Positions 16,665 through 25,483 of a stretch of DNA of 64,000 nt are shown here, piece after piece. A program made the position numbers and the translations under genes. Position 1 is the first letter of the stretch. Every line of letters starts with the position of its first letter. Under the pieces are notes generated by a model, which ran no database searches, was not told the origin of the DNA, and was given only the letters and a program-made list of their open reading frames with translations. Source of the stretch: Planctomycetaceae bacterium (GTDB lineage: Bacteria > Planctomycetota > Planctomycetia > Gemmatales > Gemmataceae); assembly GCA_013823135.1 (NCBI GenBank), contig PNLP01000016.1:62001-126000 (forward strand). Reading direction: 5' to 3'.

Positions 16665-17420
16665 TCAGCGTCGGCGAACCGTACGCCGGCGAGGCTTGGC
16701 ACCGGAGAGAATCCAGTTCTTGATGATCGCGATTTCTCGATCGGTGGGTTTTGGCTTCCCTTCCGGGGGCATATCGCCACTTTCAATGCTCACGAGCAAC
16801 CCGCTCTTTTTCAGATCACCGGGGACGATCGACTTGCCAATACCCGAGGGGCTTTTGATCAGCTTGTCGTAAGTGGTGACATCGACATCACCCTTCGGCT
16901 TGATTGGGGGAGAACCGTGGCAACTCGCACAGTGCGTGCGGAGCACGACGAGAACGTCCTTGAACGCGACCGCCTTGGTGGCGTCGATCTTGGGATCTTC
17001 CTTCTTCGGCTCAGTCTTGGGCTCGGGTTTGGGTTCCGGCTTTGGTTCCGGCTTGGGTTCGGGTTTGGGCTCTTCGGTCTTGGGTTCCGGCTTGGGTTCG
17101 GGTTTGGGCTCTTCGGTCTTGGGTTCCGGCTTGGGTTCTTCTAGCTTCGGATCGACCTTGGTTTCCGGTTGCTGCTGTTGAGTGTTCGGAGTCGTCTTCG
17201 GAGCTTGCGGTTTCGGCTCGACAACCCGTGTCGGGTTCGGCTCCTTTTCCTTCTTCACAATCGCGACGCGGGGCTTCTCGTAGCCCGTCACAATTCCGAA
17301 GAAGAACCCGACCAAGACCAGGAAACCGTAGATCCCGATGGCCGCCATCTGGCCGTTTTCCGACAACCGCCGGGGGTTCGTGTCGATCGGTTCTTCGGTT
17401 GAGAGTGAATCGGAATCCAT
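16665..17420 (-). CDS. Membrane-anchored planctomycete CxxCH haem-c protein
   Basis: 251 residues. One membrane helix at about 25-45 (MAAIGIYGFLVLVGFFFGIV), then a long low-complexity linker (about 65-140) of Pro-Glu-Pro-Lys repeats, then a cytochrome c-like domain with CASCHG (haem-binding C-x-x-C-H) and a MPPEGKPKPT segment whose Met is a plausible haem ligand. This is the PSCyt1-like domain widely found in Planctomycetes, probably facing the periplasm. The linker is encoded by direct DNA repeats near 17010-17140, which may slip in length between strains. Redox role is inferred from the motif only. Confidence 0.85.
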   Translation of the reverse strand: MDSDSLSTEEPIDTNPRRLSENGQMAAIGIYGFLVLVGFFFGIVTGYEKPRVAIVKKEKEPNPTRVVEPKPQAPKTTPNTQQQQPETKVDPKLEEPKPEPKTEEPKPEPKPEPKTEEPKPEPKPEPKPEPKPEPKTEPKKEDPKIDATKAVAFKDVLVVLRTHCASCHGSPPIKPKGDVDVTTYDKLIKSPSGIGKSIVPGDLKKSGLLVSIESGDMPPEGKPKPTDREIAIIKNWILSGAKPRRRTVRRR

Positions 17421-17677
17421 GTGTCACCCGGTAGTTGGGGCGTAGTAGGTGTTGTGGGCGGGTACAGAACCCGGGTTGGTGGGAAGTCTACACGAGCTTT
17501 GACGCAACTTCCCCAGAATGAGTTCCCTGAATACGCTACCACGAGAATGGGGTCGGGACAATCCACCAAAACGCTCGCTTTGGCAGATGTGGAGTTCGAA
17601 ACACACAACACGAAACACTAAACACAAAACACACGAGCGAGTTCTGCTGCGAACGATGACCGCTCATGAGGTTTGCC

Positions 17678-18796
17678 ATGGCTCGATTTCTTCCGCTTCT
17701 GGTTCTCACACTTGGGGGGTGCGTCCCTGTGTCTGTACCGACAACTGCCCCGGAACCGGCTCAGCCGAAACCGGCGGGTTCGCTCACGAAAGAGCACGCT
17801 TCAGCCTTCGCGAAGCTCGCGCTCAAGGGGGCCGACAAGGAATACCCGCACAAGCCCGGCATCGTGTTCGCCGGGGTCGCGGATGTGAAGAACCCGAAGG
17901 CGCTGCACCCCGCGTTCTTCGGTTGCTTCGACTGGCACTCCGCCGTTCACGGGCATTGGCTGCTCGTTCGTGTGCTGAAGCAGTTCCCGGACCTCCCTGA
18001 AGCGAAGCAAATCCGTGCGGTGCTCACCGATCACCTCACCGAAGCCAACCTGAAGGCCGAGGCCGAATATTTCGCCCGGGGGGACGCGAAGTCATTTGAG
18101 CGACCCTACGGCTGGACGTGGCTGCTGAAACTCGCCGAGGAGCTGCACACGTGGGACGACCCGGACGCGAAGCAGTGGTCCGCCAACCTGAAACCGCTCG
18201 CGGAATTGCTTTCGAAGCGCTACATCGACCACTTCCCGAAGCAGACCTACCCCATTCGGGCTGGCGTGCATTCCAACACGGCTTTCGGGCTGTCATTCGC
18301 CCACGACTACGCCCGCACGGTTGGTGACAAGAAACTCCAGACCGCGATCGAAGAGCGTGCCCGATCCTACTATGGCAAGGACGCTGACGCTCCAGCACGG
18401 TGGGAGCCCGACGGTGCGGACTTCCTCTCGCCGAGCCTCTGCGAAGCGGACCTGATGCGGCGAGTCCTTCCCGCAGCGGAGTTTCAGGAGTGGTTTGCGC
18501 TGTACCTGCCCGGCGCAGCAAAGGGCGAGCCGAAGACTCTTTTCGCCCCCGCGACAATAACTGACCGCACCGACCCGCAACTCGTTCACCTCGACGGGTT
18601 GAACCTGAGCCGGGGCTGGAGCATGCGAGGCATCATCACCGCGCTCCCCAAGGATTCCCCGACCCGTGCGGCGTTGGCGGCTTCGGCAGCGGTTCACGCC
18701 GACGCGGGGCTGAAGCATATCGCGAGTGGCGACTACGCTGGGGAACACTGGCTGGCGTCGTTCGCAGTGTACATGCTTTCGACCCCCGCGCCGTGA
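17678..18796 (+). CDS. DUF2891 family lipoprotein
   Basis: 372 residues. It begins with a lipoprotein signal (MARFLPLLVLTLGGC, Cys as lipid site), so membrane-anchored outside the cytoplasm. The DUF2891 signature HPAFFGCFDWHSAVHGHW is clear, followed by an all-helical body (RPYGWTWLLKLAEEL; RAGVHSNTAFGLSFA), probably an alpha/alpha barrel. ATG 17678 is chosen because GAGG sits 6 bases upstream; an in-frame ATG at 17666 is possible. Upstream (17590-17640) is an A/C-rich stretch of ACACAAAACAC-like runs. Enzymatic activity is not established for the family as far as I know. Confidence 0.88.
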   Translation: MARFLPLLVLTLGGCVPVSVPTTAPEPAQPKPAGSLTKEHASAFAKLALKGADKEYPHKPGIVFAGVADVKNPKALHPAFFGCFDWHSAVHGHWLLVRVLKQFPDLPEAKQIRAVLTDHLTEANLKAEAEYFARGDAKSFERPYGWTWLLKLAEELHTWDDPDAKQWSANLKPLAELLSKRYIDHFPKQTYPIRAGVHSNTAFGLSFAHDYARTVGDKKLQTAIEERARSYYGKDADAPARWEPDGADFLSPSLCEADLMRRVLPAAEFQEWFALYLPGAAKGEPKTLFAPATITDRTDPQLVHLDGLNLSRGWSMRGIITALPKDSPTRAALAASAAVHADAGLKHIASGDYAGEHWLASFAVYMLSTPAP

Positions 18797-18802
18797 GCGA
18801 CT

Positions 18803-19432
18803 TCAATCAATGTCCCCGAGATCCGCACCGCCCTTGCTCTCGGATTTGTAAATGATGTCCACTGCCAGTGTTGCCGCGAGGAGCAGCATCTTCGCGATTG
18901 GTTGTTGAGCGAGGTCGGGGTTGACCTCCAGAAAGTAGTTGTCGGCCGAGAAGAACAGCTCCTTCGCCAGCCCAGCCACCCCACCGAGCTTCTTTGCGAC
19001 ATGGCCAAGTTCTACTTTTCCGTCTTCCGTGAGGAAGCGGTAGTTGAAGCCGAACATGCTTCCCTTCACATGCGCAAAATACTTGCCGTCCTTGTCGTAG
19101 ACGTGGAACCCACCGCTGATCGTGAAAAACTTGCTGCGGAAGGTGCCGACAAGTTGCCCCTGGGCGTCGCGAACCTCGACCGTCGATTTGAAGATGTACC
19201 AGCCGCGCCGCAGGGTGAACACAAGCGAATCGTCTGGCTTTTCACGCACTTCCACAGTGGTTGGCATCAGGTGCTTGCTCACGACCCATCGCAGGCCCTT
19301 GGTGAGGCCGCTGATGTTTTCGCATGCCGACCCGACGATCTCCCCAGTGTCTCCATTTCGAATGTCGTAGCTTTGCACCGAAGACAGGATTTTCTTGTGT
19401 TCCTGAATGGCGAAACGGTTGCATTCGAGCAT
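18803..19432 (-). CDS. LURP-one-related/scramblase-like (Tubby-fold) protein
   Basis: 209 residues. The pattern NRFAIQEHKKILSSVQSYDIRNGDTGEIVG, TLRRGWYIFKSTVEVRDAQGQLVGTFRSKFF, GGFHVYDKDGKYFAHVKG resembles LURP-one-related and phospholipid scramblase-like beta-barrels, where short strands alternate with D-x-x-G turns. No signal peptide; the C-terminal helix (PIAKMLLLAATLAVDIIYK) could touch the membrane. ATG 19432 is preferred (GGAG about 9 bases upstream); the open frame runs on to 20401 only as a shadow of ubiE. Divergent from ubiE, convergent with the DUF2891 gene. Function uncertain. Confidence 0.75.
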   Translation of the reverse strand: MLECNRFAIQEHKKILSSVQSYDIRNGDTGEIVGSACENISGLTKGLRWVVSKHLMPTTVEVREKPDDSLVFTLRRGWYIFKSTVEVRDAQGQLVGTFRSKFFTISGGFHVYDKDGKYFAHVKGSMFGFNYRFLTEDGKVELGHVAKKLGGVAGLAKELFFSADNYFLEVNPDLAQQPIAKMLLLAATLAVDIIYKSESKGGADLGDID

Positions 19433-19522
19433 GGGCCTATCTCCGCGGTTAACCCAACGGGCCGGGACACGGTTGGGGATATAGGTTGAATCAGGTCCGT
19501 CCACAAGCACCGGAAGACTGTT

Positions 19523-20269
19523 GTGCCCGCAGAACTGCTCGACAAGCGCGAGGTTCGCATCCGGCGGATGTTCGGCCAGATCGCGCCTTGGTACGACTTC
19601 CTCAACCATCTCCTCAGTCTGAACATCGACAAACGGTGGCGTGAGAAGACCGCCCAACTGGTGCCGCCAGGGCCAGCAACTGACGGCCCGATCCTCGATC
19701 TTTGCACCGGCACCGGCGATCTGGCCCTGACCTACGACCGCGTCGCACACGGAACCGTGCCGGTTGTGGGTGCGGACTTCTGCCACGAAATGCTGGTGCG
19801 TGCCGCCGAGAAAGCCCACGCTAGCGGAGCAGGGGAGCGGGTGCGATTCATCGAGGCCGACGCGCAGGCGTTGCCGTTCCCCAGCGACACGTTTCAACTC
19901 GTGAGCAACGCCTTCGGACTGCGGAACATCACCGACCCCGATAAAGGACTCGCCGAGATGGTGCGGGTACTGCGGCCGGGCGGGCGAATCGCGATCCTCG
20001 AATTCTCCAAGCCGCGGCACTGGTTCTTCGGTCGAATGTATCGTGCGTACTTCCGATACGTGCTCCCGCTGCTGGGGCAATTGCTGTCGCGAAGTAAGGA
20101 AAGCGCCTATCGTTACCTGCCGGAGAGCGTGCTGAAGTTCCCGGACTATGAAGATCTTGCCGCGAAGCTCCGCACCCACGGCCTTGTCGATGTGAAGTAC
20201 GAACCGCTCACCTTCGGCATCGCCACTTTGTATGTTGGAAGCAAACCATCGCTCAAGTCGCTCGTTTAG
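19523..20269 (+). CDS. ubiE: Demethylmenaquinone/ubiquinone C-methyltransferase
   Basis: 248 residues. Transfers methyl from SAM in the last steps of menaquinone synthesis (equally named menG). Diagnostic blocks: RRMFGQIAPWYDFLNHLLSLNIDKRWR at the N-terminus, ILDLCTGTGDLAL (SAM motif I), ADAQALPFPSDTFQLVSNAFGLRNI, and EFSKPRHW. Start is GTG 19523. The stop codon lies inside the left arm of a long hairpin repeat (20261-20322). hemE follows 68 bases on; both make redox cofactors, so cotranscription is plausible if the hairpin does not terminate. Confidence 0.93.
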   Translation: MPAELLDKREVRIRRMFGQIAPWYDFLNHLLSLNIDKRWREKTAQLVPPGPATDGPILDLCTGTGDLALTYDRVAHGTVPVVGADFCHEMLVRAAEKAHASGAGERVRFIEADAQALPFPSDTFQLVSNAFGLRNITDPDKGLAEMVRVLRPGGRIAILEFSKPRHWFFGRMYRAYFRYVLPLLGQLLSRSKESAYRYLPESVLKFPDYEDLAAKLRTHGLVDVKYEPLTFGIATLYVGSKPSLKSLV

Positions 20270-20322
20270 CCGCGACCGAAGAGAGCGAGTTGGAACGCTC
20301 CCTTCGGTCGCGGCTAAACGAG
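20261..20322. repeat. Intergenic hairpin repeat, family A (ubiE-hemE)
   Basis: Arms 20261-20287 and 20296-20322 pair over 27 bases with one mismatch, loop 8 bases. The core TAGCCGCGACCGAAG is shared with hairpins at 28950 and 45677. The left arm includes the ubiE stop codon. Confidence 0.85.
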
Positions 20323-20337
20323 AAGCGGTAATCCACG

Positions 20338-21351
20338 ATGCCCGAACCGTCGAAACATCTCCTTGTCCGTGCCGCACGGGGCGAACCGATCGAGCGTCCA
20401 CCGGTGTGGGCCATGCGGCAAGCCGGGCGCTGGGATCCCGAGTTCAACAAGATTCGGGCCGGGAAGTCCTTCTATGCCTTCTCCGAGGACGTCGAAAGCA
20501 GCGCCCGCGGCTCGTTATCCCCGAAGCGATTCGGCGTTGATGCGATCATCCTCTTCTACGACATCACGACGCTGCCTGTCGCGATGGGTATGCCCTTCCA
20601 ACTGAAGCCCGGAGCCGGGCCGGTTCCGGACCACCCGATTCGCACCCTCGCCGATCTGGAACGACTCGACGCGAACCCCGCACCCGAGACGTACTCGCAC
20701 ATCCGCCAACTCCTGAAGCGTGTGAAGGAAGAACTCCGCGACGAGTTGCCGGTGATCGCGTTCGCCGGGGCACCGTTCACTGTGGCGACGTACTGCATCG
20801 GCACCGGCAAGGACGTGGACGCCACGCGCCGCTTCGCAGCGGAGCATCCCAAGGTGTGGAACGGCCTGCTGGAGAAACTGACGGGCGCGACCGTGGGCTT
20901 CCTTCGCACCCTCATCGCCGATGGGGTGGACCTGTATCAGCTTTTCGACTCGTGGGCCGGGATGCTCACGCCGAGGGAATATGAAGCCTGGGCACAACCG
21001 CAGCACACGCAAATCCTCGCCGGGGCGACGGGGGTGCCGCGGATTCTGTTCGTCAAAGAGGGTCCGTACCTCGACCGCATGTGCGCCACGGGTGCGGAGG
21101 TGATCAGCCTCGGCACCCGGCACGACCTCGCGGCCGCACGACGGGAGTATCCGCACCTCGTGTTTCAAGGTAATGTGAACGAGGACATCTTGCGTGAAGG
21201 CACGCCGGAACAGGTGACCGAAGCCGTACGTGCGTGTGTAAAGGCGGGCGGTGGTCATCGCCACATCGTGAACCTGAACCACGGCGTCGACAAGGACACC
21301 CCGGTCGCGAACTTCGAGGCGTACATCCGGGCCGTGAAGGGAACGGTTTAG
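20338..21351 (+). CDS. hemE: Uroporphyrinogen decarboxylase
   Basis: 337 residues. Removes four carboxyl groups from uroporphyrinogen III in haem synthesis. PVWAMRQAGR is the family's N-terminal substrate-binding motif; the catalytic Asp is in ILFYDITTLP; FAGAPFTVATYCIGTG, LFDSWAGMLTP and FQGNVNEDIL are the other conserved blocks. The usual Tyr after MRQAGR is Trp here (RWDPEF). No membrane part. Its partner hemC is at 31420, not in the same operon. Confidence 0.94.
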   Translation: MPEPSKHLLVRAARGEPIERPPVWAMRQAGRWDPEFNKIRAGKSFYAFSEDVESSARGSLSPKRFGVDAIILFYDITTLPVAMGMPFQLKPGAGPVPDHPIRTLADLERLDANPAPETYSHIRQLLKRVKEELRDELPVIAFAGAPFTVATYCIGTGKDVDATRRFAAEHPKVWNGLLEKLTGATVGFLRTLIADGVDLYQLFDSWAGMLTPREYEAWAQPQHTQILAGATGVPRILFVKEGPYLDRMCATGAEVISLGTRHDLAAARREYPHLVFQGNVNEDILREGTPEQVTEAVRACVKAGGGHRHIVNLNHGVDKDTPVANFEAYIRAVKGTV

Positions 21352-21373
21352 CAGTCGCTCAGCGGGAGTTCCC

Positions 21374-22894
21374 ATGCGTGTTCACTGTGGACTGGCATTG
21401 CTCGCCGTGTGCGCTGGCCTGGGGACACATGCCCGGGGGGACGAACCGAAATACGTCGATCTCCTTGCGGCCGTTCAAAAGCAACTCAAAGATACGGTTG
21501 CAACCGCTGGCCCGAGCATCGCCACAATCGTCGTCTCGCGGTCCGAGCACTACCCGAAAGCTGGCCCGGCCGACACGCCGGGCAAACTGGGTGGCTTCGA
21601 TCCAAAAGAGTTCATGAAGACCGATCCGGGTATCGAACGAGCCCGGCTCGCTCGATCGCTCGATCTCTCCGATGTGAACAGCATCGCCGAGCACGGCTAC
21701 GCGGGTGGTGTGGTCATCGATGCCGAGGGTTACGTTCTCACGCCATACCACGTCATTGACGGCGCGAAGCGCGTGTATGTCTTCCTGCCGGGTGGCGTCG
21801 GGTCGTATGCCGACATCCACGCCGCGGACGCTAGGGCCGACCTTGCCGTGCTCAAGTTAATATCCCCACCCGCGAAGATCCAGGCGATCAAGTTCGCCGA
21901 CGTGCGGACTCTCCCCATCGGTGAGAAGAAGGCAACGGTATTCACTGGCAAGCTCTGCGTGCTGATGACGAATCCATATTCCTCCACGTTCGGTCTTGGT
22001 CAGCCGACTGCGGGATTCGGCAGCATCACGAGCGTGCGGTTCAAGCCTCTGGCGAAGGAAAATCGTCCCGGTCGCTACGCTGAGTACGGCACTCTACTGG
22101 AGTACGACATCAAGCCGAACGCCGGGGTGACTGGCGGCGTGCTGATGAACCTCGACAGCGAAATGATCGCGCTCACGAACGCCGCTGCACTGGCCTGGGG
22201 CAACGAGATCGGCCCAGGGTACGCGATGCCCGCCGATGGTAACTTTCGCCGCGTTGTAGATGTTCTCCGGAAGGGGGAGGAGATTGAGTACGGGTTCCTG
22301 GGAGTAACGTTGGGCCGCGGCCGGATGGGTGTCGGGGTTGATCAGCCAACACCAAACGGCCCCGCCGCTGCGGCCGGGATCGAAACTGGTGATGAGATCA
22401 TCCGTGTGAACGGCGTTCCCATCGAAGGCTTTGACGATCTGCTCATGCAAGTTGGCTCCGCGCTCGCGGGATCGAGGGTGAAGATCACGGTGATGCGTTT
22501 CGGCCGGCAACTCGAAAAGGATGTCACTCTGGCCAAATACCGGCACGAGCAACCGTTCATCGCTTCGGCTCGTCCGGAAGCGGTGTTCGGCCTTCGCGTG
22601 GATTACGGCAGCATTCTCTCGCAACAACTCGACATTGGTTTACGGCCCAACGGGAACGGTATGCCACAAGGCGTCTGTGTCCGCGAGATCACCGCGAGTT
22701 CTCCCGCTGCGACGCGATTCAAAACGCTTGGGGACAACCCCACGCGCTGGCTCATTACCCACGTCGATGGGAAAGCCGTGGCGACCCCCGCGGAGTTCTA
22801 CAAAGCTGCGAAGGGTCAGGAGAAGGAGAAAGTGAAGTTAACGCTCATTGACCCCACAGAAGCAAGCACCCGCCGGGAGTTGACGCTGCCATGA
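21374..22894 (+). CDS. HtrA-like trypsin-fold/PDZ protein with Thr in place of the catalytic Ser
   Basis: 506 residues with a signal peptide (MRVHCGLALLAVCAGLGTHA), so periplasmic. The trypsin-like core has a plausible His (TPYHVIDG, His126) and Asp (ARADLAVLKL, Asp156), but the GNSGG nucleophile motif reads NAGVTGGVLMN, with Thr253 where Ser is expected. A PDZ domain follows (about 305-395: YGFLGVTLGRG..., GDEIIRVNGVPIEGFDDL), and a second PDZ-like region at 410-506. It is therefore either an inactive HtrA-type scaffold or an unusual Thr protease. It overlaps the next gene by ATGA, so the two are translationally coupled. Confidence 0.85.
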   Translation: MRVHCGLALLAVCAGLGTHARGDEPKYVDLLAAVQKQLKDTVATAGPSIATIVVSRSEHYPKAGPADTPGKLGGFDPKEFMKTDPGIERARLARSLDLSDVNSIAEHGYAGGVVIDAEGYVLTPYHVIDGAKRVYVFLPGGVGSYADIHAADARADLAVLKLISPPAKIQAIKFADVRTLPIGEKKATVFTGKLCVLMTNPYSSTFGLGQPTAGFGSITSVRFKPLAKENRPGRYAEYGTLLEYDIKPNAGVTGGVLMNLDSEMIALTNAAALAWGNEIGPGYAMPADGNFRRVVDVLRKGEEIEYGFLGVTLGRGRMGVGVDQPTPNGPAAAAGIETGDEIIRVNGVPIEGFDDLLMQVGSALAGSRVKITVMRFGRQLEKDVTLAKYRHEQPFIASARPEAVFGLRVDYGSILSQQLDIGLRPNGNGMPQGVCVREITASSPAATRFKTLGDNPTRWLITHVDGKAVATPAEFYKAAKGQEKEKVKLTLIDPTEASTRRELTLP

Positions 22895-23700
22895 AGTATG
22901 CGATTTGCAACGAGACGTTCGAGGGTTGGGAACACGCGAAGGTCTGTGCCCGAGTCGCGGAGCTGGGCTACACCGGCCTCGAAGTAGCACCGTTCACGAT
23001 CGCGCCGCGAATCACGGACGTGAGTGCCGCCCGGCGTTCGGAACTTCGCAAGCAGGCCGAAACCGCCGGGGTGAAGATCATCGGGTTGCACTGGCTTCTT
23101 GCGAAAACCGAAGGCTTCCAACTCACTTCGCCCGACGTCGCAGTCCGCAAACGCACGGGCGAATACCTCGCCGAGATGGCCCGCGCCGCGGCCGACCTGG
23201 GTGGTGATATCCTCGTGCTTGGCTCGCCGTTCCAGCGGAACATTCCGGAGGGCCACACGCTCGCACAGGCCGAAGAGTTCGCGCTCGATTCGCTTTCGCA
23301 CTGTGTGAAGGCACTTGAACAGAGCCGCGTATACCTCTGCCTGGAACCGCTGACGCCCGCCGAAACGAACTTCATGAACACCGCGGCCGAGGGTGCGGCG
23401 CTGTGTCGTCGGCTCGCTAACCCGTTCGTGAAGTTGCACCTCGATGTGAAGGCGATGTCGGCCGAGGCGAAGCCCACGCCGGACGTGATTCGCGAGAACA
23501 AGGAGTTCTTCCACCACTTCCACGCGAACGACCCGAACAAACGCGGCCCAGGGTTTGGCGCGACCGACTTCAAGCCGATCTTCCAGGCGCTCCGCGACGT
23601 GAACTACACGGGCTGGGTCTCGGTCGAGGTATTCGACTACTCCCCGGACCCCGACACGATCGCCCGCGAGAGCATCCGCTACATGCGCGAATGCGAGTGA
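22891..23700 (+). CDS. Sugar phosphate isomerase/epimerase-like TIM-barrel protein
   Basis: 269 residues of the xylose isomerase-like/AP endonuclease 2 superfamily. Conserved pieces: YTGLEVAPFTI, KIIGLHWLLAKTEG, LGGDILVLGSPFQRN, CLEPLTPAETNFMNT (metal Glu), KLHLDVKAMSAE (Asp), HFHANDPNKRGPGFG (His/Asp metal site), and WVSVEVFDYSPD (Glu). These supply the usual metal ligands. No signal peptide. Start ATG overlaps the stop of the HtrA-like gene. The substrate is unknown; members act on keto sugars or inositol derivatives. Confidence 0.85.
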   Translation: MKYAICNETFEGWEHAKVCARVAELGYTGLEVAPFTIAPRITDVSAARRSELRKQAETAGVKIIGLHWLLAKTEGFQLTSPDVAVRKRTGEYLAEMARAAADLGGDILVLGSPFQRNIPEGHTLAQAEEFALDSLSHCVKALEQSRVYLCLEPLTPAETNFMNTAAEGAALCRRLANPFVKLHLDVKAMSAEAKPTPDVIRENKEFFHHFHANDPNKRGPGFGATDFKPIFQALRDVNYTGWVSVEVFDYSPDPDTIARESIRYMRECE

Positions 23701-23754
23701 GGTGACGCCGGTTCAACATAGGGTGCGGGAGCTTCAGCGTTCGGAGGAATGAAG

Positions 23755-23996
23755 CCGAAGCAATGGCACGCGGATCTCGCAGATCAACCACGGATGAAGA
23801 GGATCAAACAAAGCCAGGATTAACCACAGAGCCACAGAGAGCACAGAGACCAGACAAAAGGCAGAGAGAAGAGTTGTGCTTAAACCCTGGATTTTCTCGG
23901 TGTCGGGTTTCATCTCTGTGCTCTCTGTGGTTAATTCTCTTGTCTGATCCTCTTCATCCGCGGTTCATCCTCTCCATCCGCGTGCCATTGCTTCGG
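23755..23996. repeat. Large nested palindrome, family B core (sugar isomerase-ceramidase gap)
   Basis: A 242-base imperfect palindrome fills most of the 23701-24061 gap. Outer arms 23755-23775 and 23976-23996 pair perfectly over 21 bases (CCGAAGCAATGGCACGCGG...). A middle pair is built on GGATGAAGAGGATCA (from about 23791) against TGATCCTCTTCATCC (23945-23959). The inner pair begins TTAACCACAGAG (23820) and ends CTCTGTGGTTAA (23934). The inner motif is the same family as 47670-47767. No gene is seen in the gap. Confidence 0.8.
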
Positions 23997-24061
23997 TTTC
24001 GAACCAGGGGTTCGTTCGCTTCGCTCTCTGCACCTGGGTACGCTTTCATTGTGGGTGCCAC

Positions 24062-25483
24062 ATGCGATTCCTCCTCTTCCTCGCGTCGTGCCTCGTCTTC
24101 ACGGTTGCGGCGGTACTCGTGGTGGCTGTTCCCGATGCCTCGCCCGAACTTACCGTAGGATTCGCGGAACGGGACATCACGCCAACGCTCGGCAAGAAAC
24201 CCGTCTACATGGCGGGTTTCGGGCATGGCCGCGTGGCCAAGAAAGTTCACGACCCGATCATGGTGCGAGCGGTCGTGCTCGGCGAAGGCGACACGAAGAT
24301 CGCGATGGTGGCGGTCGATGTCGTCGGTCTGTTTCTGGCGAACGTCGAGCGAGTTCGCGAGAGCCTCCCTGGGTTCAAGTATGTGCTCGTCTCCGCGACG
24401 CACAATCACGAAGGACCGGACACGCTCGGGTTGTGGGGACCGAACCCGCTCAAGACCGGCATCGACCCCGAGTACATGAAGTCGCTCGAAGCGGCCTGCA
24501 TCGAGACAGTCAAGGCCGCCGACAAGGCACGCAAACCCGCCGTCGCGAAGATCGGCTCCGCTGCCGACGCAAACCTCGTCCACGACAACCGGTTGCCAGT
24601 CGTCAAGCACGACGAACTGGTCGCGATCCGCTTCGAGGAACCGAAGACCGGTAAGGCCATCGGCGTGATGGTGCAATGGAACTGCCACCCCGAAGTGCTC
24701 GACTCGAAAAACACCGAGATCACCGCGGACTTCCCGCATTACACCGTCAAGCACCTCCGCGAATCGCAGGGCTGCCCCGTCGCATACTTCACGGGCACGG
24801 TCGGCGGACTGATGACCACCCTGAAGATGCCTCTGAAGGACGCGAGTGGGAAGGAACTGGCCGACGGCACGTTCGAGAAGGCCGAACGCTACGGCACGCT
24901 TGTCGGCCAACTGGCTGACAAATCCCTGAAGACAGCGGTGCCCGTGACGTTGACGCCGTTCGATGTCCGCACGCAAGCGATCCTCGTTCCCGTCGAGAAC
25001 AGCCTCTACAAACTTGGCTGGCAACTCGGCACGCTCGACCGCAACATGTATCCCTGGGACAGCAAGCCGATCCCAAAAGAGTTCACGCCGACGAAGGATC
25101 TCAGCAAGCCGATCGCGGTGAAGTCGGAGATCGGCTACATGAAGCTGGGCGATCTGGAAGTCGCGGTACTCCCCGGCGAGATCTACCCCGAGTTGGTGCT
25201 GGGCAAGGTGCAAGACCCGGCTGACCCGGGTGCGGACTTCCCGGATGCACCGATCGAACCTGCGATTTACTCACAGGTGAAGGGGAAGCACCGGATGCTG
25301 ATCGGGTTGGGGAACGACGAACTCGGCTACTTCGTCCCGAAGCGTCAGTGGGACGTGAAGCCGCCGTTCTGTTACGGTTTGAAGAAAGCGCAATACGGTG
25401 AGGAAAACAGCGTCGGCCCCGAAGCCGCGGGCGTGATCTGCGGCATGTTCCGCGATCTGGTCGCGGCTACACGATTGCCGTGA
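24062..25483 (+). CDS. Neutral/alkaline ceramidase-like exported hydrolase
   Basis: 473 residues with an N-terminal hydrophobic signal (FLLFLASCLVFTVAAVLVVAV). The family's N-terminal features are present: VGFAERDITPTLG..., an ALC-type metal motif SATHNHEGPDTLG, VMVQWNCHPEVLD and YFTGTVGGLMT (where ceramidases have the active Ser region), and PGEIYPELVLG. These support a zinc amidase fold related to neutral ceramidases; the true substrate is unknown and many planctomycete members are annotated only this far. Its 3' end overlaps that of truD by 17 bases (convergent). Confidence 0.82.
   Translation: MRFLLFLASCLVFTVAAVLVVAVPDASPELTVGFAERDITPTLGKKPVYMAGFGHGRVAKKVHDPIMVRAVVLGEGDTKIAMVAVDVVGLFLANVERVRESLPGFKYVLVSATHNHEGPDTLGLWGPNPLKTGIDPEYMKSLEAACIETVKAADKARKPAVAKIGSAADANLVHDNRLPVVKHDELVAIRFEEPKTGKAIGVMVQWNCHPEVLDSKNTEITADFPHYTVKHLRESQGCPVAYFTGTVGGLMTTLKMPLKDASGKELADGTFEKAERYGTLVGQLADKSLKTAVPVTLTPFDVRTQAILVPVENSLYKLGWQLGTLDRNMYPWDSKPIPKEFTPTKDLSKPIAVKSEIGYMKLGDLEVAVLPGEIYPELVLGKVQDPADPGADFPDAPIEPAIYSQVKGKHRMLIGLGNDELGYFVPKRQWDVKPPFCYGLKKAQYGEENSVGPEAAGVICGMFRDLVAATRLP

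Noticed and set aside
17000..17140. Tandem DNA repeat as a satellite or CRISPR
   Set aside because: It codes the Pro-Glu-Pro-Lys linker of the haem protein in frame, so it is a coding low-complexity repeat.
19433..20401. Upstream extension of the LURP-one-like gene through ubiE
   Set aside because: The extension is antisense to ubiE, which has diagnostic methyltransferase motifs; an ATG with a ribosome site at 19432 gives the family's normal length.
23819..23935. CRISPR-like repeats in the ACAGAG-rich region
   Set aside because: The short ACAGAG motifs form one inverted repeat, not evenly spaced direct repeats with unique spacers, and no cas genes are present.
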